A program made the position numbers and the translations under genes. The notes beneath the pieces are model-generated. The model saw nothing but the letters and a program-made list of their open reading frames with translations. It had not been told where the DNA came from and searched no databases. DNA of 64,000 nucleotides from Tyto alba (lineage: Eukaryota > Chordata > Aves > Strigiformes > Tytonidae), in NCBI RefSeq assembly GCF_018691265.1, contig NW_024881282.1:48155853-48219852 (forward strand), given 5' to 3'. Positions 62,169 through 64,000 of this stretch are shown piece after piece; position 1 is the first letter of the stretch, and each line of letters opens with the position of its first letter.

Positions 62169-62198
62169 GGTTTGGTTTGGTTTGGTTTGGTTTGGTTT
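62169..62198 (+). repeat. (GGTTT)6 microsatellite
   Basis: Six uninterrupted GGTTT units within the putative first intron, at the right edge of the CpG island. Confidence 0.95.
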
Positions 62199-62240
62199 CC
62201 CCGGAGCTGTGGTGTTGAACGGGGCTGCGACGCACTTGGC

Positions 62241-64000
62241 TTCCCCAACGGGTCGCTGAAAAGGCAGTCCTGGATAACTGGGTAGGCTGGAATTCCTCCG
62301 TGTCTGGCTTGGGGCTGGCTTAGGGTTCTTGTGTTTAACGAGCGGGTTGGAAGGGACTTTGCAGTTGCCGTGGCTTGTCACTGGCGTGCTGGAGAATGCT
62401 AGCTGAATAACATGCTCCCCTCTTGACTGGGTACAAGCTTAGCACAAGTCAGTATTTTCTCATTAGAGGACAGGAGCTGCCAACAAACGTGCAATTGAAA
62501 GTCAAAGTTGTTACTGGTAGTGAGATCATCTGGATGTTTAATTACTGCTCTTGAGCTCCCTGAAGGCCTGCCTGAACTAGCCAGAAAGTCTTGAGGGAGC
62601 AGGGAAGGCTTAACGCAGGATTGGAAGTCTGAATCTGCTACCTGTGAAGCTCTCAAAGGAGACCTGGGCAGCACGAAGCTGCAGGCTGGCGCTAAGAGAG
62701 CGGCTCGTGGGCAGGAATACGGGCTTGTGCCCTCTCCTACTTGCAGAGCTTCTTCAGCCCTTTTCCCCTTAGGTGCCATCTGGGCACCACTGCCTCAGGG
62801 TAGCCCTTGGTGTTGGGTAATTGAAGAAATATTGTAGTTCCTCCCATGTAGGCCGTCATGGGAACATTATGGGGAGGGTATATGGAAATACCTTCTGTGG
62901 AAGAGACCAAGGTCGCCTTGAAGTACTGACTTCAAGTCCTTTTTGCTTTTCATTTAATGAATTCCCAGAGCCCTTATCAGAAGATTTGAGTCAGCTAATG
63001 GTTGCCAGATCGTCTAATACTTCATGTCCCTTGGGAAGAAGGGGTGGAGTTGCACCTCGTGTTGCCCAATATTCCATGGGAAATCTGGGGCAAAGCTAGA
63101 AACCTGATCCAGGTCCTCAGCTCTAGTGTGCATGGAAACTTAAGTAATTGTTTGCTAACAAAGTGATTAAAATAATTTAGACTCATGTAAATGCACAAAA
63201 GAACATGAGCGTAGGGATGGTGAGAGGAAAACACAGAAGTAGTTCTTGCACCAAATACCATTTACGTTTTGGAAATTGTACAAAGTGGAAAGGAATCTCT
63301 TCTCCTTTTTTCCTTTTTTTCTTTTTTTTTTTTTTTTTTTTCCCCAATCCATGCATTCCTTTTACAAAGCTTTGTGCAGCCTATATTCCCTTTAACTAAG
63401 GACGCTCTTTGCCATGATTGATGTCAGCTGCTGTGCAGTAGCACAGCCAAGCACTTGAATAAAAGAAATGGAATCTTAATTTTTAGACTCTACAGTTGTG
63501 CCAAGAATGACAAAGACAAAGTGGGAAATGTCATAAAACTAATTTTATGAGTTTGGTCAGGGTATTAGTGCTAAACCATGGAGCAGTAATGGTGCTAATC
63601 CCGTGGAAGTATTAAACAAAGGGATAGCTCAGTAATTAGTGTCAGTGTGCAAATGGCGCAGCTCAGCCACTCTCAGGAAGTTTCCTAAGCCTTCGCATAG
63701 GAATGTACCTAAGATGCCCCAATTTAGGTTAATAAACTAATCTTATTTTCCCACATGCCATGAATGGCTGTCTGCTTGTCTTGGACAAAGGTCCTGTAGC
63801 AGCTACTTGGCAGCGGGTCTGACTTGGGAACTACACAACCTTCCCTGCATCCCTAAAACTGCTGAACTACTGGACAGGCTGCTTGGACAGGAGGCTCGTT
63901 TTAGCAGTGCTAGGGAGATGGGTCACTTAACTAAGGGGTAGCCAAAACTGCTGCTCTGAGATGTGATTTGCGAGTCGGCTCTGCCTTGCCCAGGGAGCAT
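62241..64000 (+). other. Probable first intron of the downstream gene
   Basis: No coding exon, in particular no LIM-domain sequence, is present. There is a T-rich tract at 63307-63341 (20 uninterrupted T from 63322). If the promoter assignment is right, this is intron 1 and the first coding exon lies beyond the window. Confidence 0.45.

Larger units (their letters stand above)
61450..62240 (+). promoter_or_regulatory. CpG-island promoter, probably of CSRP2
   Basis: Very high GC and dense CpG over about 800 bp, after ~50 kb of AT-richer DNA. A GC box (CCGCCCC, 61751-61757) and a TTTAA element (61763-61767) precede a strong donor, so transcription probably runs rightward. In vertebrates the gene downstream of E2F7, in the same orientation, is CSRP2 (two-LIM muscle-type protein), which has a non-coding first exon. 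The assignment is by synteny only, because none of the LIM coding sequence lies in the window. Confidence 0.7.

Noticed and set aside
62346..62362. CR1-like GGTTGGAAGGGACTTT
   Set aside because: Only about 16 bp match the CR1 3' end, and neither the tail nor the neighbouring CR1 sequence is present.
61651..62381. Long minus-strand Pro/Arg-rich open frames (194-205 residues)
   Set aside because: Typical by-products of a CpG island; low-complexity composition and no family match.
1..64000. CRISPR array, phage or bacterial operon
   Set aside because: No regularly spaced direct repeats and no clustered prokaryotic genes; the sequence is vertebrate.

Overview
This window looks like vertebrate, almost certainly avian, nuclear DNA. 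The evidence is a split gene with canonical GT-AG introns, CR1 LINE fragments with the bird-type 3' tail, a solo LTR of a type common in bird genomes, worn MIR-like SINE fragments, and a CpG-island promoter. There are no bacterial-style operons, no CRISPR array and no phage genes. The bird order cannot be fixed from the sequence alone; the LTR family suggests Neoaves, which is an inference.

Layout. (1) Positions 1-7965 hold the 3' end of the atypical E2F repressor gene E2F7 on the + strand. Four coding exons (57-576, 1452-1722, 2989-3413, 4756-4932) join in frame and encode about the last 463 residues, followed by a ~3 kb 3' UTR ending at a poly(A) signal at 7940. The two winged-helix DNA-binding domains lie upstream, outside the window. 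The 3' UTR carries three perfect 8-mer matches to the miR-26 seed. (2) About 7966-61400 is a long intergenic interval with no supportable protein-coding gene. It holds CR1 fragments (29910-29990, 30150-30262, 30688-30990, 59335-59557), a minus-strand solo LTR (45408-45993), MIR-like fragments (22912-23075, 36378-36440, 40912-41000, 41125-41210, 51571-51645), simple repeats, and AT-rich stretches dense in homeodomain-type TAAT motifs that could be enhancers. (3) About 61450-62240 is a CpG island with a GC box, a TTTAA element and a splice donor at 61817, reading rightward. From conserved synteny known in vertebrates (E2F7 followed by CSRP2), this is probably the promoter and first, non-coding exon of CSRP2. 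Its LIM-domain coding exons would lie beyond the right edge. (4) 62240-64000 would then be the first intron of that gene.

How the parts relate. E2F7 represses E2F-driven cell-cycle genes, and its long 3' UTR looks set up for microRNA control. The intergenic interval could carry long-range regulatory elements for either gene, but this cannot be shown from sequence alone. I found no convincing undescribed gene system. The best leads are the miR-26 site cluster, an ACTTAAG-type motif cluster in the 3' UTR, a hairpin in an E2F7 intron, a CpG-rich patch far from any gene, and a perfect-Kozak ATG in frame with the donor in the CpG-island first exon.
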